From: Chromera velia
Lineage: Eukaryota > Sar > Chromeraceae
DNA: 35,491 bases
Reading direction: 5' to 3'
NCBI GenBank assembly: GCA_018398765.1
Contig: JAHBMJ010000944.1
Coordinates: 1-35,491, forward strand
The notes beneath the pieces are model-generated. The model searched no databases and was not told the origin of the DNA. It saw nothing but the letters and a program-made list of their open reading frames with translations. This document shows, piece by piece, positions 1 to 11,088 of this stretch (the stretch's first letter is position 1; each line of letters starts with the position of its first letter). A program made the translations under genes and the position numbers.

Positions 1-363
1 CATTTTGATGCAAAATCTTAAATTATTAAATACAATAAAATATGTATTGATGCATGCTACAAAAACTGGCGCTCGGTGCCGCACCCAAAAAATATATAAG
101 TGTTCATTCTCGGTATGGCCTCGCGTTACATGCATGCACGGCCGTCGAGACTATGTCGAGACTATACGGTCGAGTTCGATCATCTGCAGAGCTCATCAAC
201 ACGAAGACAGCTTGATTGGTGGAAGTTTACACGACATAGCTTCTTCAGGCAGACCAGGACTCAGACAAACGCAGCCTGACTGCTATTTCTTCAGCTACGC
301 AACCACTCCTTCAATTCACATTCGCTCTTCTCCACGGCTATTCTGACGAAGGGAGCAGGGAGG
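1..363. promoter_or_regulatory. 5' flank of the CDPK gene
   Basis: The first 60 bases or so are AT-rich, like the gene-free islands further on. The rest is mixed sequence leading to GGGAGG immediately before the ATG at 364. A TGCATGCA palindrome lies near 131-138. No TATA box or clear initiator is recognisable. The 5' UTR and promoter must lie here or to the left of the window. Confidence 0.4.
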
Positions 364-1485
364 ATGAATTACAACTACGCCCCGCCAGTTCAGGCGCACG
401 CAAATCCTCCAGGGGCCTACGGAGCTCACAGACCGATCCCAAAGCAGCAGCCTCAAGTTCAGGCTCACGCGTACGTGCAGGGGACCTTCGCACAACAGCC
501 GCAAAGACAAAACTATGCAGGACCCAGCGCCCCCGCCCAACACCCGCAGGCACACTACGCAAGGGCTCCAGACGGGGGTGTCCGTGTGGCAAGACCGGCA
601 GTCGTCCAAGGCACTCATCCCCCCCAATCTCCTCAGCAGAGAGGACCCCAGACAGCCTCGGACGCTGAGAGACTTGAGGCAAGGGAAAGAATCAACAAAG
701 TCGTTCGAGCGTCTGACCTTTTACGCTCACAGGTCGGCCTGTGTGTCATGTTCACGCTTGGGTTCGTACATTGACGTCTTCTTGCATCTCACAAAGCCTT
801 TTGGTCGTCTGATACTTCACGGTTGCGGGTCGGGTCTGTGTCTCTCGTGTGGGCTTCGGGCCGGACGTATGCGAACATGTCTTTCATGCGCACCTTCGGA
901 CAGATTCAAAGAGCCATTTCCGCACAGATGTTGGAGTGCCCGTTCGAGCATACGAACGCGTGTGTGGCCTTCCGGGCTGACTGCTTGCCAACCTGCCGTC
1001 CCTCGTTTCCGTCTATGTGTCTGCCTGCCTGCCCCGATGCCTGGGTCTGTGTATGCATATAGGCAGGTAAGAATGCACCGTTTGCGTGCTTTTTTCTGTC
1101 TGTGCTCGTACCTATCTCCCTGCCTGTCTGCGTGCCCTGTCCTTCTCTCTCGCTGACCGTCTGTCTTTGTCCGCACATGTGTCTCTGTGAATTCATATGC
1201 ACTTGTGTCGATGCATTTTCTGTGGCTAGAATATGCCTTTGGGCAGATCTTTTTTGTCTGTCTGATTGTGTTGCGTGGGTGAGCAGACAAGTGAACAAGT
1301 GAGTGGGCGAGCAGGCAAATAGTGAGTGAGTAAATGAATGATCAAGTGCGTGAATGATGCAGTGAGTAACTGAGCAAATGAATGGTTGAATGCATGGAGG
1401 AATGAGTGACTGAGTCACTTGACGTGATTGAGTTGGCGAATGAAGGGAATGGCTGCCGTCTACATCCATGCGTATACGCCCGCAT

Positions 1486-1522
<37 letters not shown>

Positions 1523-4500
1523 CGCACACACATAGGTCGACATGCAGAAACAAAGAAGAAAAGAGAGTTGGAAGGAACAGGGAACGAGAAGGAAAGCAGC
1601 AGACGGACTGCTATACAGCTTGGCCCTGACTGTGTCTGTGTTTGTTTGTATCAGTGATTCTTCGTGTATCTCTCTTGGAGTCTCGTCTCTCTGTGTCTCA
1701 TTGGCGGCTGCGCGTGTGTCTCTTCGTCTTCGTCTCTTTTTTTCCTCCATCTGCCTGCCTGCTTGCCTCTACGGCTGGCCGTCTTCACCTTTCTGTGTCT
1801 GCATGCATGGCCAGACTTCTGTGTGGAGTGATTCAAAATACGGTCTCGCACACGCACTCAAACGCATTTGTGTACATCTTGTATGCAAGCATACGATACA
1901 CACACTCACATGAAGGTTGCATGTGTGCATCTATCTATTCTTTCTCTCTTTCTTTCAGGCAGCGACGGAGTTTGAGCGGTTCGACCTCGATGGCGACGGT
2001 TTTCTGTCCTTCGAAGACGCCAAGCAACTCGTGAGGGCAGTCGCACACCAGTGGGGGGTCCCCAGTCCAGACAGTTCCACGGTCAGCCTGTCTGTCTGTC
2101 GTGTGTCTGTCTGTCTGAGTGCTGTGGGCATGCATGAAGGCCTAGTTCCTCGACTTGCAGGCAGAAAAAGTGCATATGCGGTGGCATGAACATTCATTCA
2201 TGGTGTGTGAAATGAATCGTTTGTCTGCCACTCGCTGTATCGGTGCATGGGTGGACAGAGAGAGAGAGAGAGAGAGAGGATTCATGCATGATCGATTCGG
2301 AACTCTCTCTCTCCCTCTCTCTCGCGAGTTTCCTTCCGCAGTCTCAAACCTCTTGCGGTCGTTTGTCAAAGAATTGGGTAGTCCCTCTCTGTCCCTGTCT
2401 CTCTCTCTCTTTGCCCTTCCCTCTCGAGTTCTTTTCGTGCGCGTGCAGATATTAACATATTCACACACATATGTGTTTGTGTCGGCGACGCATGCTTTGT
2501 GCTGCGCGTGTGTCTCCATGCCCCTTCTTAAATTCGTCCATCGTTGCTGCACGCACACCTGACTGACGGTATGGTATGGTATGGTATGACATGGCACGCA
2601 GGTCAGGTGGCTGTTCGTTTACTTTCATACAGAATTAACCGCATGACATTCGCAGGTCAGGTGGCTGTTCGACAAGATGGACTTGACGGGAGAGCAACGG
2701 CTCGGCAGGGACGGGTTCCACCAGTTCTATAGGTAGGTAGGTAGGTAGGTGAGTGAATGAGTCGCTTGATATATTGAAGGAAAAGCAGATCAAGATGAAC
2801 ACATCCGGGGAGACAGCGGTGCCTGCCCGGTTCTTTCTGCTCTGCTCTGCTCTGCTTTACCCTATCGGTGCCGTGTTAGAGAGCGGAAAGAATGGATACT
2901 CAGGGGGGGACTGTAAGGACTGGACTGTCGTTTTCTTCGCTGCATGTCTACGTGTGTGCGCATGCGTGTGAGACTTCTGAGAGAGGAAGTCTCGTCATGT
3001 ATTGGGATGCGTGGTTGATTGTCGAGGCACTCATGTCCCCTACCCGCGCCTTGTTCTGTCTGTTTCCGACCTTTGTGATACATGAAAGCATGTGTCAAAT
3101 GTGTGGGTCGCGTTTGAAAGGTCTACTTATATACTCGATCCTGCGTCTGACGCCTGTTTGGCTGGTTGTTTGTTTGGTTGGTTGGTTGATTGCAGGTACG
3201 TTCTCTGTTTCCTGAGGGACCTGATCTATCCTATGGACAAGAGGGGCCTGCGAGAGATCTTCTACAGGAGGAAACAGCCAAAAAAGATGCAGGAAGTCTA
3301 CGAGGTCCGTCACCTGACGGACGGACACACAGACAGACAGACAATATTGACATGCAGGCATGCATAGCAACGCAAATTTCAAAGTTACATACGTAGATGT
3401 AGGTAGTAAGCGTACAAGGTCTGAATTCAAGTTCCTCTTCGAAGTGGTTTCCAGGTTCCATATTGAGTCTTCCGACAAAAGATCAACCAGAGCATATGCT
3501 GAAGTTAACAGACAGTGTGGCAGGAGAAGTGTGAACAAGAGTCCTACCGAAAGTACGTGCGTGCGTCAGAGCTGGATGATCATTGACGGAAGAGATGTGA
3601 TGCGGAAGTCCGAGCTAAAAATAGTGTATGGTGTACGAGACCAGTCACCAGTCTGTTCATTTGAGGATCTGAGGGAGACTTTCTCAGCTAGGTCAGGAAT
3701 CTCTATCCAGAAATGCATTCATGTCGAGACAGTTACAGAGTCACAGGATTGAGAGAGACAAAGGGACACACAGGAGCACGAGCACATGCATGCACACACG
3801 ACCAGGACTGCATGGAGCAATTAAGTAATCAAATATTTGATCGTCTGCCTGTCTGCCTACAGACGGGAAAGCTGCTGGGTGAGGGGAGCTACGGGAAGGT
3901 CCACATGGTCACAGAGAGGCAGACAGGCAATGTGCGATGTTGCAAGGCGATCCTGAAAGAGAAGATACGCACCTTCCCGGAAATGATCCAAAATGAGGTC
4001 GACACACTGCAGGTAGGTGGGTGGGTGAGACACAACGCATGCCAATGCCAATGTTCTCTCGATGCTGTGCTCCTCTCCTTCGGGGCGGTCGATTAGTCTG
4101 TCAGTCGGAAGGAAAAACAAAACGAGAGAAGTAAAAAAACGCTTGTCGCAAGATACACTTTGTCTATCTTTGTGTAGGCACCGATGGTCTCTGAAATTCA
4201 GTGGTTTTTGTCTCTTTCTCACACACACCCATCCACCTTTTTTCAAAGGCACGTGGATCACGAAGTCGTCGTCTGTTCATTTTTCGGGTAGCTCTTCTTC
4301 ATTGATTCATTCTCTCTGCAGACTCTTGACCACCCGAACTGCGTGAAGTACTTCGAATCTTTTGAGGATGCACAGTTCATCTACCTGATCTTCGAGTTCA
4401 TCAAGGGGAGGAGCCTCATCGCAGAGATCGTCCGACGGTTTGTCTCCCTGCCTGCTTGCCTGGGTGATTCTGTGTGGGTGTCTGTTGTGCGTCTGATGGG

Positions 4501-5849
4501 GTACTTTGTGAGGGTAATGAATGCTGTGTGCGCCCTTTCCTGTCTCTTGTTTCCTCTTGATCTTTCGGTTTCAGTATGCTGCTCCTGCGGCTGCTGCTGC
4601 TGGTGTATGTGTGTGTGTGTAGTAGTAGTAGTAGTAGTAGTAGTCGTCGTCGTAGTAGTAGTAGTGGGAGGAGGAGGAGGAGGAGGAGGAGGAGGGGGAG
4701 GAGGAGTGTGAGTTGGGGGCTGAATGGGTGGTAGGTAGATAGGCAGGTATGCAGGAAGGCATATTAGTTTATCCTTTTGTGTGTAAACGTATCTCTCTCT
4801 CACCGTGCTTCTCCATTCGCTTGTTCGCTTTCGCTGTCCATGTGTCTCCGTCTCGTTCAGATCTTTGTTTGTCTTTGTCTGCCTGTGTCAATGTCTGTCT
4901 GTCTGCCTGTCTGGCTGTCTGTCTGTCTATCTGTCTCTGTGTGTGATTTCAGATTCCAAAAGAAAAAGTCTCCGGAGGACCCGAAGCAGGATCCATCGGA
5001 GTATTCCTTTTCGGAGGTCGGCCTGCATGCCTTTCTCCTCTCTTTCTATCACACATGCACTTAGGCTAGGATCAACTCGCACACATCCTTGTTGAAGCAT
5101 TTCCAGATGTATTGTCAACTGATGTGACAAACCTCTCAGGGTTTCGTTTTTTTTCCGGAGAGAAACGGACTTCTTCTTTCTGTCCCTGTGTTGGTATCTG
5201 TTGGATGAATGGGCACAACATACTCATTTATGAATTATTGTTTTTCCTGCTGCACATGGAGAGTTTTGCGAAAGCGTGCACATGGCACAGTTGGGTTTGT
5301 ACGCGTGTCTGCAAGTAATTTGGTGACATGAATGCCTGTCTGCCTGTCTGTCTGTCTGTTTAAATGCAGGGAGAGATCTACAGATACATGAGATCGATCT
5401 TGAAGGCCGTCGCGTACTGCCACGGCAAGGGAATCGTCCACAAAGACCTCAAACCCGACAACGTGATGTGCCCGAAGGACAGAACACATGAGGGAGACCT
5501 GAAGGTGACTGAATGAGTGTATGGGTGCCTGCCTGCCTGTCTCCATGCATGCATGCATCATTGATCGGTTTGGTTCCTTCGACTGTCTCTCTTTGCAACA
5601 AGTCTCTGCCTTTGTAGATGAATGAGAGAGAACTGGAGTTTTCCTCAACGTTGTTGACTGGATGTTTTCGAGGGCACTTTTCTCCTGGCTTCGCTGCTTC
5701 TCTTTATCGCTTCTCTTCCTTCGTAGTAGTTCTCTCCTGGCGCACATTGAGCCCAACCAAACCATGCCTCGAAGCTGTGACCTTCAATCTCTCTTATGCG
5801 TGTACGATTTGGTTCGTTCATGCAAATGACGATGGGCAGACACATTGAC

Positions 5850-5882
<33 letters not shown>

Positions 5883-8800
5883 AATTGATACACGGGTGGA
5901 TGGACCGATCTTGCAAGCAGGTGATTGACTTCGGGTTCGCCGAGATGTTCCACGGAGACAAACAGTCAAAGGCCGCTGCCGGCACTCCCTACTACACAGC
6001 TCCCGAGGTGTATGCGGGACTGTACAACTACAAGTGCGACGTGTGGTCAGTCCGTCAGGTGTCGATCTCTCCTTGCAGGATGCAGTGCTTTCTTTCTCTC
6101 CATTCTTTGTGCATGCATGAAGGAATCTGTGTCTCTATGTGCGACGACGGGTGGAAAGTGTATACTGTCGTCGAGTGGTTTTTGGCCGCCAATATTTCGC
6201 ACACACACATACACACAGGGAGACCGCTGAATTTTCTTCTCTCCGGAGATGTTCCATCATTCTCCTGGAAAGGTTCTTTCAAGGAATGCAGAAGAATGGA
6301 AGGTTCCTCGACGGAAATTATTCTTTCTGTCAATCGTCCGAAAGCATCTGCCATGTCATTTTGCTGTCGCTGTGTTGCTTCCGCCACCGGAGAGCCACAC
6401 AGAGGCATTCCTTAGATATGTGTTCAGTGAGTTGCTTCTGTCTGCCTGATTAAATCAGTGCTGCGTGGTGAGACATCTGAAGAAGAGAATGAATGTGTGT
6501 CTGTGCCGACTTACTGCATGACTGTGTGCATGCAGGTCGGCAGGGGTGATCGTGTACATGATGGTGACTCAGCACATGCCGTTCGACGCGAAAACGACGG
6601 ACGCGTACATCTGGAAGATCACCAACCAGCCCGTGCTAATAGGGGGGCCTCTGTTCGAGGGGCGGTCAGTCAGTCAGTCAGTGGTGGGTGGGTTCATGGT
6701 GAATGGGGGGGTGTGTGGCACTTGCTTGCATGGGGGGTCGTAAAGGGAGTGCCTCTAAAATTTTAGTTAAAGAAAGCCATGCCTGCATATCATCTTCTGA
6801 TTCCGTAAAAGTTATTTTATGTTTGTGTCTGTCTGGAATGTTCTCCGTCTGTCTGTCATGCAGTCTGCCTGCCTTCCTGTCTGTCTCCACCCCCTCCTCT
6901 CTTGCTCTCGCTCCCCTCTCTTCTCTCTCCCTCTCTCTCAGGGTGCGTGCATGTGTGTGTGTGTGTGTGTGTGTGTGTCTGTCTGTCTGTCTGTCTGTCT
7001 GTTTGCTGGCAGGTTGTCAGCAGGGGATGCGTTTATGGACGTGCCAGTCAATGCGTCCGGTCAACAATTCCACCTGCCTTCTTGCCCTTGCACGTTTGTT
7101 TGTATGTGTTTTCCGGGTGCCGCATTTGGTTGGTGCCTCAATTTGTTTGTTTGTCTCTGGCTGAGCCCCCTCCCTGATGAATGAGAGCAGGTCCCCCGAA
7201 CTTATCGACCTTCTCAAGAAGATGCTCCACAAGAAGAAGGAGGACAGACCGACGGCAGCTCAGTGCCTCGCGCATCCTTGGTCGGTCAGCCTTGCAACCT
7301 GCAGGAAGTGTCGATCTTTGGATGCATCTACATTGGTATGTTTGTAGACATCTATGCATGTCTGTGCGCATAAGGATCTGTAGGTATGACCAACTCCCAC
7401 CAAGCTAGGAAGTAAAAATTTACTGACTGATTGCAGAATCCAAGTCTGTGCCTGTTCTACCAATGAGTGCCTGTGTGTGGTATGCAACAAATAGTTGCAA
7501 CCCTTTGTCTGCATGGTATCATGCTTTATTGCTTGCAGGTTTCTCGCGATGGAGCGTCAAGACAAGGGCGTGCTGGTCGGGCAGAGACACAACAGAGGGT
7601 CTATTCGAGCTCTGAGGCCTCCCCCCCTCGCAGCAGTGACCAAAAGGGGGTCAGTGAGTGAGTATATATGTGTATGTGCGTGTGTGTGATACTGAGTAAA
7701 GGACGCAAGACAGAACGATGCGTTTTCGGACCAGTGCCGAAAGAAAGAAAAAAAAATAGGGAAGGGAGTCTCGAGTGGTCGTGCACAGTATGTGCGTGTG
7801 TACCTACGTGTATGTTAGCTTGTACGTCTGTTCGTCCATCATTCGTCCGTTTCTCCTCTCTTCTGTGCTTCTGAGCGGCTACGAGACGGGAAAAAAAAGT
7901 TTTCACTGCACATCCCTCAGGCGTTCGCTCTGCTTGTTTGTCTGCCTGCCCGCGTGCGTGCGTGCGTGCGTGCGTGCCTGTCTGCCTTCCTGTGCGTCGC
8001 CATATGCGCACCGCATGCGCCTGTAGGTAGGTGCATGTACAAATGAATGTGCACATATATATCTATATATGTACATCTGCATGTCGCCTCGGGGGGCAGC
8101 TCAGCTCTGCTGAGATCAGCCGAGAGGCCCTGAGATCGCACGCACTCGCATAACGCATTTTTTCATTTTTGAGGGGGGGATCGGTTCTGTCTCCGTCACG
8201 GTCGGTGTCGCCCGAGTTCCAAAATGTGCCCCTCAAGCAACTCGCACGGAGCCGTGATCGCGCATGCTTTACTTACTTTGCGCATGCGTGCCCCTCAAGT
8301 GTAACTCGCACGGAGTTGCACATGCATATACGACGCGCGCGGTCCCGAAAAGCATATACTTCGCGCGTGTTGCCGTGGCCCCCGCCCCATGGCAGCACAC
8401 AAGACATGCCTAAGCCCCCGATGGTGTGCACCAATCAAAGATGAGCGGACCCCCTAAATGGCCCCCCGAGGCACTCACCCAACTGGTTGGGTGTATCCCG
8501 TATGTATATGTACGTCGGTGCATGTACAAATAAATGTGCACATGTGTATGTATGCATCTGTGGTGGGATTTTTGCATGCACGCTCCTGCAGGTCCGTGTT
8601 CGTTGACTATTCAAAGAGGTCTCCCTTCGAACGCTTCTGCCTCAACCTGGTGGCCATGAATCTCTCGGTCTGTCTGTGCGTGGGTGGGCGGGTGGGTACA
8701 TGCGTCTTCATCATACATTAATAACTTGCATGGTGTGAAACAGTGTTAATGTGAGATGCGCACTCCCACGTTGACGTCTTTTGGTTCTTTGAGCCGATTA

Positions 8801-9393
8801 AGCTGCTCTTGATCGCTGTGTTGGCTTTCGAGGGTTGAGTGGGGTCTACAGGGGTCAATGGAATGCAGAGTTTTTGCGTGTGACGACCGAATGGGTGCAT
8901 ACACGAATCCAAAGAGTTCTTCGCCTTATGCATGGAGGGAGCCTTTATTGAACGTGCGCGCATCTTCATTTGTGTCTGTCGGTCTGCCTGCCCGTAAGCT
9001 TGCCTGTTTTGCTCCAGAAAATGGCAATGAGTTTCGCTCTGCTCGTGTTCAAAGAAGAAGTCCACTGTCTCCTCTGCCCTTTCCCCCTTCTCTCACATTC
9101 ATGACAGAACAAAAGAGGGAGCAATACAAGGAACTTAGCGTAGAAGCAGAAGAAAGCGACGAATTACGGAATGAGACCGCATCGAGCATGTGCGTGATGT
9201 GATGTGATGTGATGTGATGTGAGTGTGAGTGCTGCTTTCCTCAATCCTTCTTTCCTTCCGTCTGCATGTCTGACTGGCAGGGGACTGCTCTCCAGAAGGC
9301 CCCCGAAGTCTTCAGAGCCCTCGATGTGGACAACGACGGTTTCCTCTGCAGGTCCGTCTGTCAGTCAGTCTGTGAGTCTGTGAGTGAGCGCAT

Positions 9394-9430
<37 letters not shown>

Positions 9431-11088
9431 CTTCCTTGAGTGCATGGTAAGAGTTGATCGAATGACACCATGGACAGCGTTCAGTGCTTCTTTCTCTGCC
9501 TGAGTCTCTCTCTACCTTCCTTCCTTCCTTCCTTCCTTCCTTCCTGCCGTCCTTTTCGTCCTGAGCCGTCCCTCTCCATTTTGTTTCGTCAGGCTCTCTT
9601 TCTTGCTTTCTTTCTTTCTCGGTGAAGAAAGACAAAGGGGGGGGGAGGAGAATACGGCGTAAGACAGAAAAAGGTAGGCAGACACGCACCAAGACAAAAA
9701 GAGCAGGACGGGAGAAAAGGCACAGTACAGGGATGTCTCATGCGGATGCAGACTCGGTCGGGCTTTGGCTGTTCGTTTCCTACTCACTCATGCATACTCT
9801 CACTCTATCCCTCTACCGATGCTTCGATCACTGAATTAAGCTTGCTCGTCAATGCTGATTTTCGTCAAGCATGGCTGAGGCACAGTAACGCAGAGAGAAG
9901 GCACAAAGCAAAGGTTTCTTCTGAAGCTCGTTCTATCTTCTTGTTTTATGAATATGTGAATGCGTCTTTCATTTTTACCCACGATTTCCTTTTTCTTTCA
10001 CACAATGTTCACGCATACACACACACACACATACACACACACTTACTTACACACACACGTGTATGCGGATGTTGTCTGCTTCTGCTTGTGCAGAGAGGAG
10101 ATGGAGAGAGGACTGTCCGACCTCGGACTTCCCAGGAGCTCTGCGGAGATCGCCTTCAACGCCCTGGACCATGAGGGCACGGGACTCGTCTCCTACTCCG
10201 AGTACGTTAGTCAGGCACTCACACAAGCAGTCGGCCAGGGAGGGAAGCTTGGGAATGAATGGAAGAATGACATGCAGGAAGTTTGAATAGTGTTCAGTAC
10301 AACCGTTTACGTCTCTTCTTTCCTTCTTCTTTTTTCTGTCTGTGCGCGCACGTGCGTGCAGGTTCATGGCGGCCCTGGTCTCTGCTGACAGCGAATTTGC
10401 TCAACACGCGTTTGGTGCGTTCCGTCTCCTCGACAGCGACGGTGATGGTCTGATAGGCGAAGAGGAAATCAAACGGCTCGTTGCGAAGGCAGACCCCGCA
10501 GCTTCCCTCGTCCCAGGAGGGGCAGAGCGCAGGTCAGAAAAAATAACTTCACTGTTCGTTCACAAAAGCAGATAGATGTGTGCACTCTTCGATGAGGATA
10601 TCGATATGGCTTAAAGGAGACAACAGAGCGGTCACGTTGTAGCATTTAAATGCTGCCCAATCAATCAATCAGTCAATCAAAGAGACCTTGTGGTCTCTTT
10701 TTGTCACTCTTGGCTCCTTCTCTTCATCCCGCCTCTAGGCTGACTTTTGGTGGTTGGAACAATGAATGCATTCCTCTCATCTCACACTGCGCTTCGACCC
10801 TTTTCTTTCCTGCGAACGCGCGTTCATTCGTCTGCTGGTCTGCCTGTCCCTCTGTCTGTCTGTTTGTTTGTTTGTCTGTCTGTCTGTATGTATGTCTGTC
10901 TGTATGTTTGTTTGTTTTTATGTCTTTCCATCTGCATGTGTGTATGTATCTGTCGGAGCGTCTGTAGGTACGAGAGGCAGAGGGTGAGTGCGGGGGATCT
11001 GTTTCGCCGTATGGACAAGAACGGAAACGGAAAGGTGGACTTCGACGCCTTCGTGGAGTTTCTCAGCAGTCAGAGAAAGAAGCACTAG
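364..11088 (+). CDS. CDPK: Calcium-dependent protein kinase with N- and C-terminal EF-hands
   Basis: Ser/Thr kinase activated by calcium through its own EF-hands. My 18-exon model gives 728 aa with all 17 junctions in frame. Residues 1-123 are a Pro/Gln/Ala-rich tail; there is no Gly2, so no N-myristoylation. An EF-hand has its loop at 132-143 ([12 protein letters not shown]) and a degenerate second one follows near 170-185. The kinase domain is about 229-510: glycine loop GEGSYGKV (232-239), ATP Lys254, helix-C Glu271, catalytic HKDLKPDN (360-367, Lys in place of the usual Arg of HRD), DFG 384-386, APE 408-410, and a closing HPW. A junction region follows, with [14 protein letters not shown]. 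Four C-terminal EF loops lie at 587-598, 621-632, 656-667 and 705-716; the last has Ala at position 12 and may bind poorly. The ATG at 364 opens a frame that runs cleanly into exon 2. The CDPK class is near certain; the orthologous subgroup is not assigned. Confidence 0.93.
1485..1530 (+). repeat. (CA)n microsatellite
   Basis: Near-perfect CA run in CDPK intron 1. Here CA is on the sense strand, in contrast to the GT runs at 6950-6977 and 9397-9428 in the same gene. Confidence 0.9.
2597..2671 (+). repeat. 54-bp-spaced duplication of a 3' splice site
   Basis: CGCAGGTCAGGTGGCTGTTC is present at 2597-2616 and again at 2651-2670; each copy continues with G. The second copy is the real acceptor and start of CDPK exon 3 (2656). 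The first carries the same AG and the same first exon bases, but reading from it meets an in-frame TGA before the true exon. Confidence 0.85.
4610..4710 (+). repeat. (GTA)n / (GTC)n followed by (GGA)n
   Basis: Triplet repeats in CDPK intron 6: GTA and GTC units at about 4613-4668, then GGA/GGG units to about 4705. The GGA part is purine-only on the transcript strand. Confidence 0.9.
5846..5884 (+). repeat. (GATT)n microsatellite
   Basis: About nine GATT units shortly before the acceptor of CDPK exon 9 (5921). Confidence 0.9.
6950..7004 (+). repeat. (GT)n(TCTG)n compound microsatellite
   Basis: GT run followed by TCTG units, directly upstream of the acceptor of the 42-nt CDPK exon at 7013. 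It serves as the GU/U-rich region before that splice site. Confidence 0.9.
8030..8543. repeat. GC-rich intronic block flanked by 27-bp direct repeats
   Basis: The word GGTGCATGTACAAATRAATG (continuing GTGCACAT) occurs at 8030-8056 and 8517-8543, with one mismatch. Between the copies the sequence is GC-rich and unlike the intron around it. It has a hairpin CTCAGC-TCT-GCTGAG near 8100-8115, and a second direct repeat GTGCCCCTCAAG...ACTCGCACGGAG at 8226-8250 and 8288-8315. It lies in CDPK intron 13. It could be an inserted element, a structured RNA or an internal promoter. Confidence 0.55.
9192..9222 (+). repeat. (GTGAT)n pentanucleotide repeat
   Basis: Five to six GTGAT units in CDPK intron 14. 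Confidence 0.85.
10840..10925 (+). repeat. (TCTG/TTTG)n tract before the last CDPK exon
   Basis: Imperfect tetranucleotide array in sense-strand TCTG orientation, ending shortly before the acceptor at 10967. Confidence 0.85.

Larger units (their letters stand above)
364..11088 (+). other. Exon map of the CDPK gene
   Basis: Exons: 364-732, 1959-2081, 2656-2732, 3196-3304, 3863-4012, 4322-4437, 4953-5016, 5370-5504, 5921-6045, 6536-6664, 7013-7054, 7191-7280, 7539-7649, 8592-8667, 9281-9351, 10094-10201, 10362-10532, 10968-11088. Each boundary was chosen so that the reading frame continues and a family motif is restored. For example 6045/6536 rebuilds [13 protein letters not shown], and 10201/10362 rebuilds YSEFMAAL. 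The 42-nt exon at 7013-7054 is the least certain. It keeps frame ([14 protein letters not shown]) and fills the loop before the [12 protein letters not shown] helix, but skipping it would also keep frame. Introns are about 130-1230 nt and are mostly TCTG, GT and CA repeats. Confidence 0.82.

Noticed and set aside
4381..4803. Minus-strand frame with proline, threonine and tyrosine homopolymers
   Set aside because: Translation of triplet repeats in a CDPK intron.
8086..8128. Hairpin region considered as a tRNA
   Set aside because: No B-box consensus, anticodon arm or acceptor stem could be folded; kept only as part of the GC-rich block.
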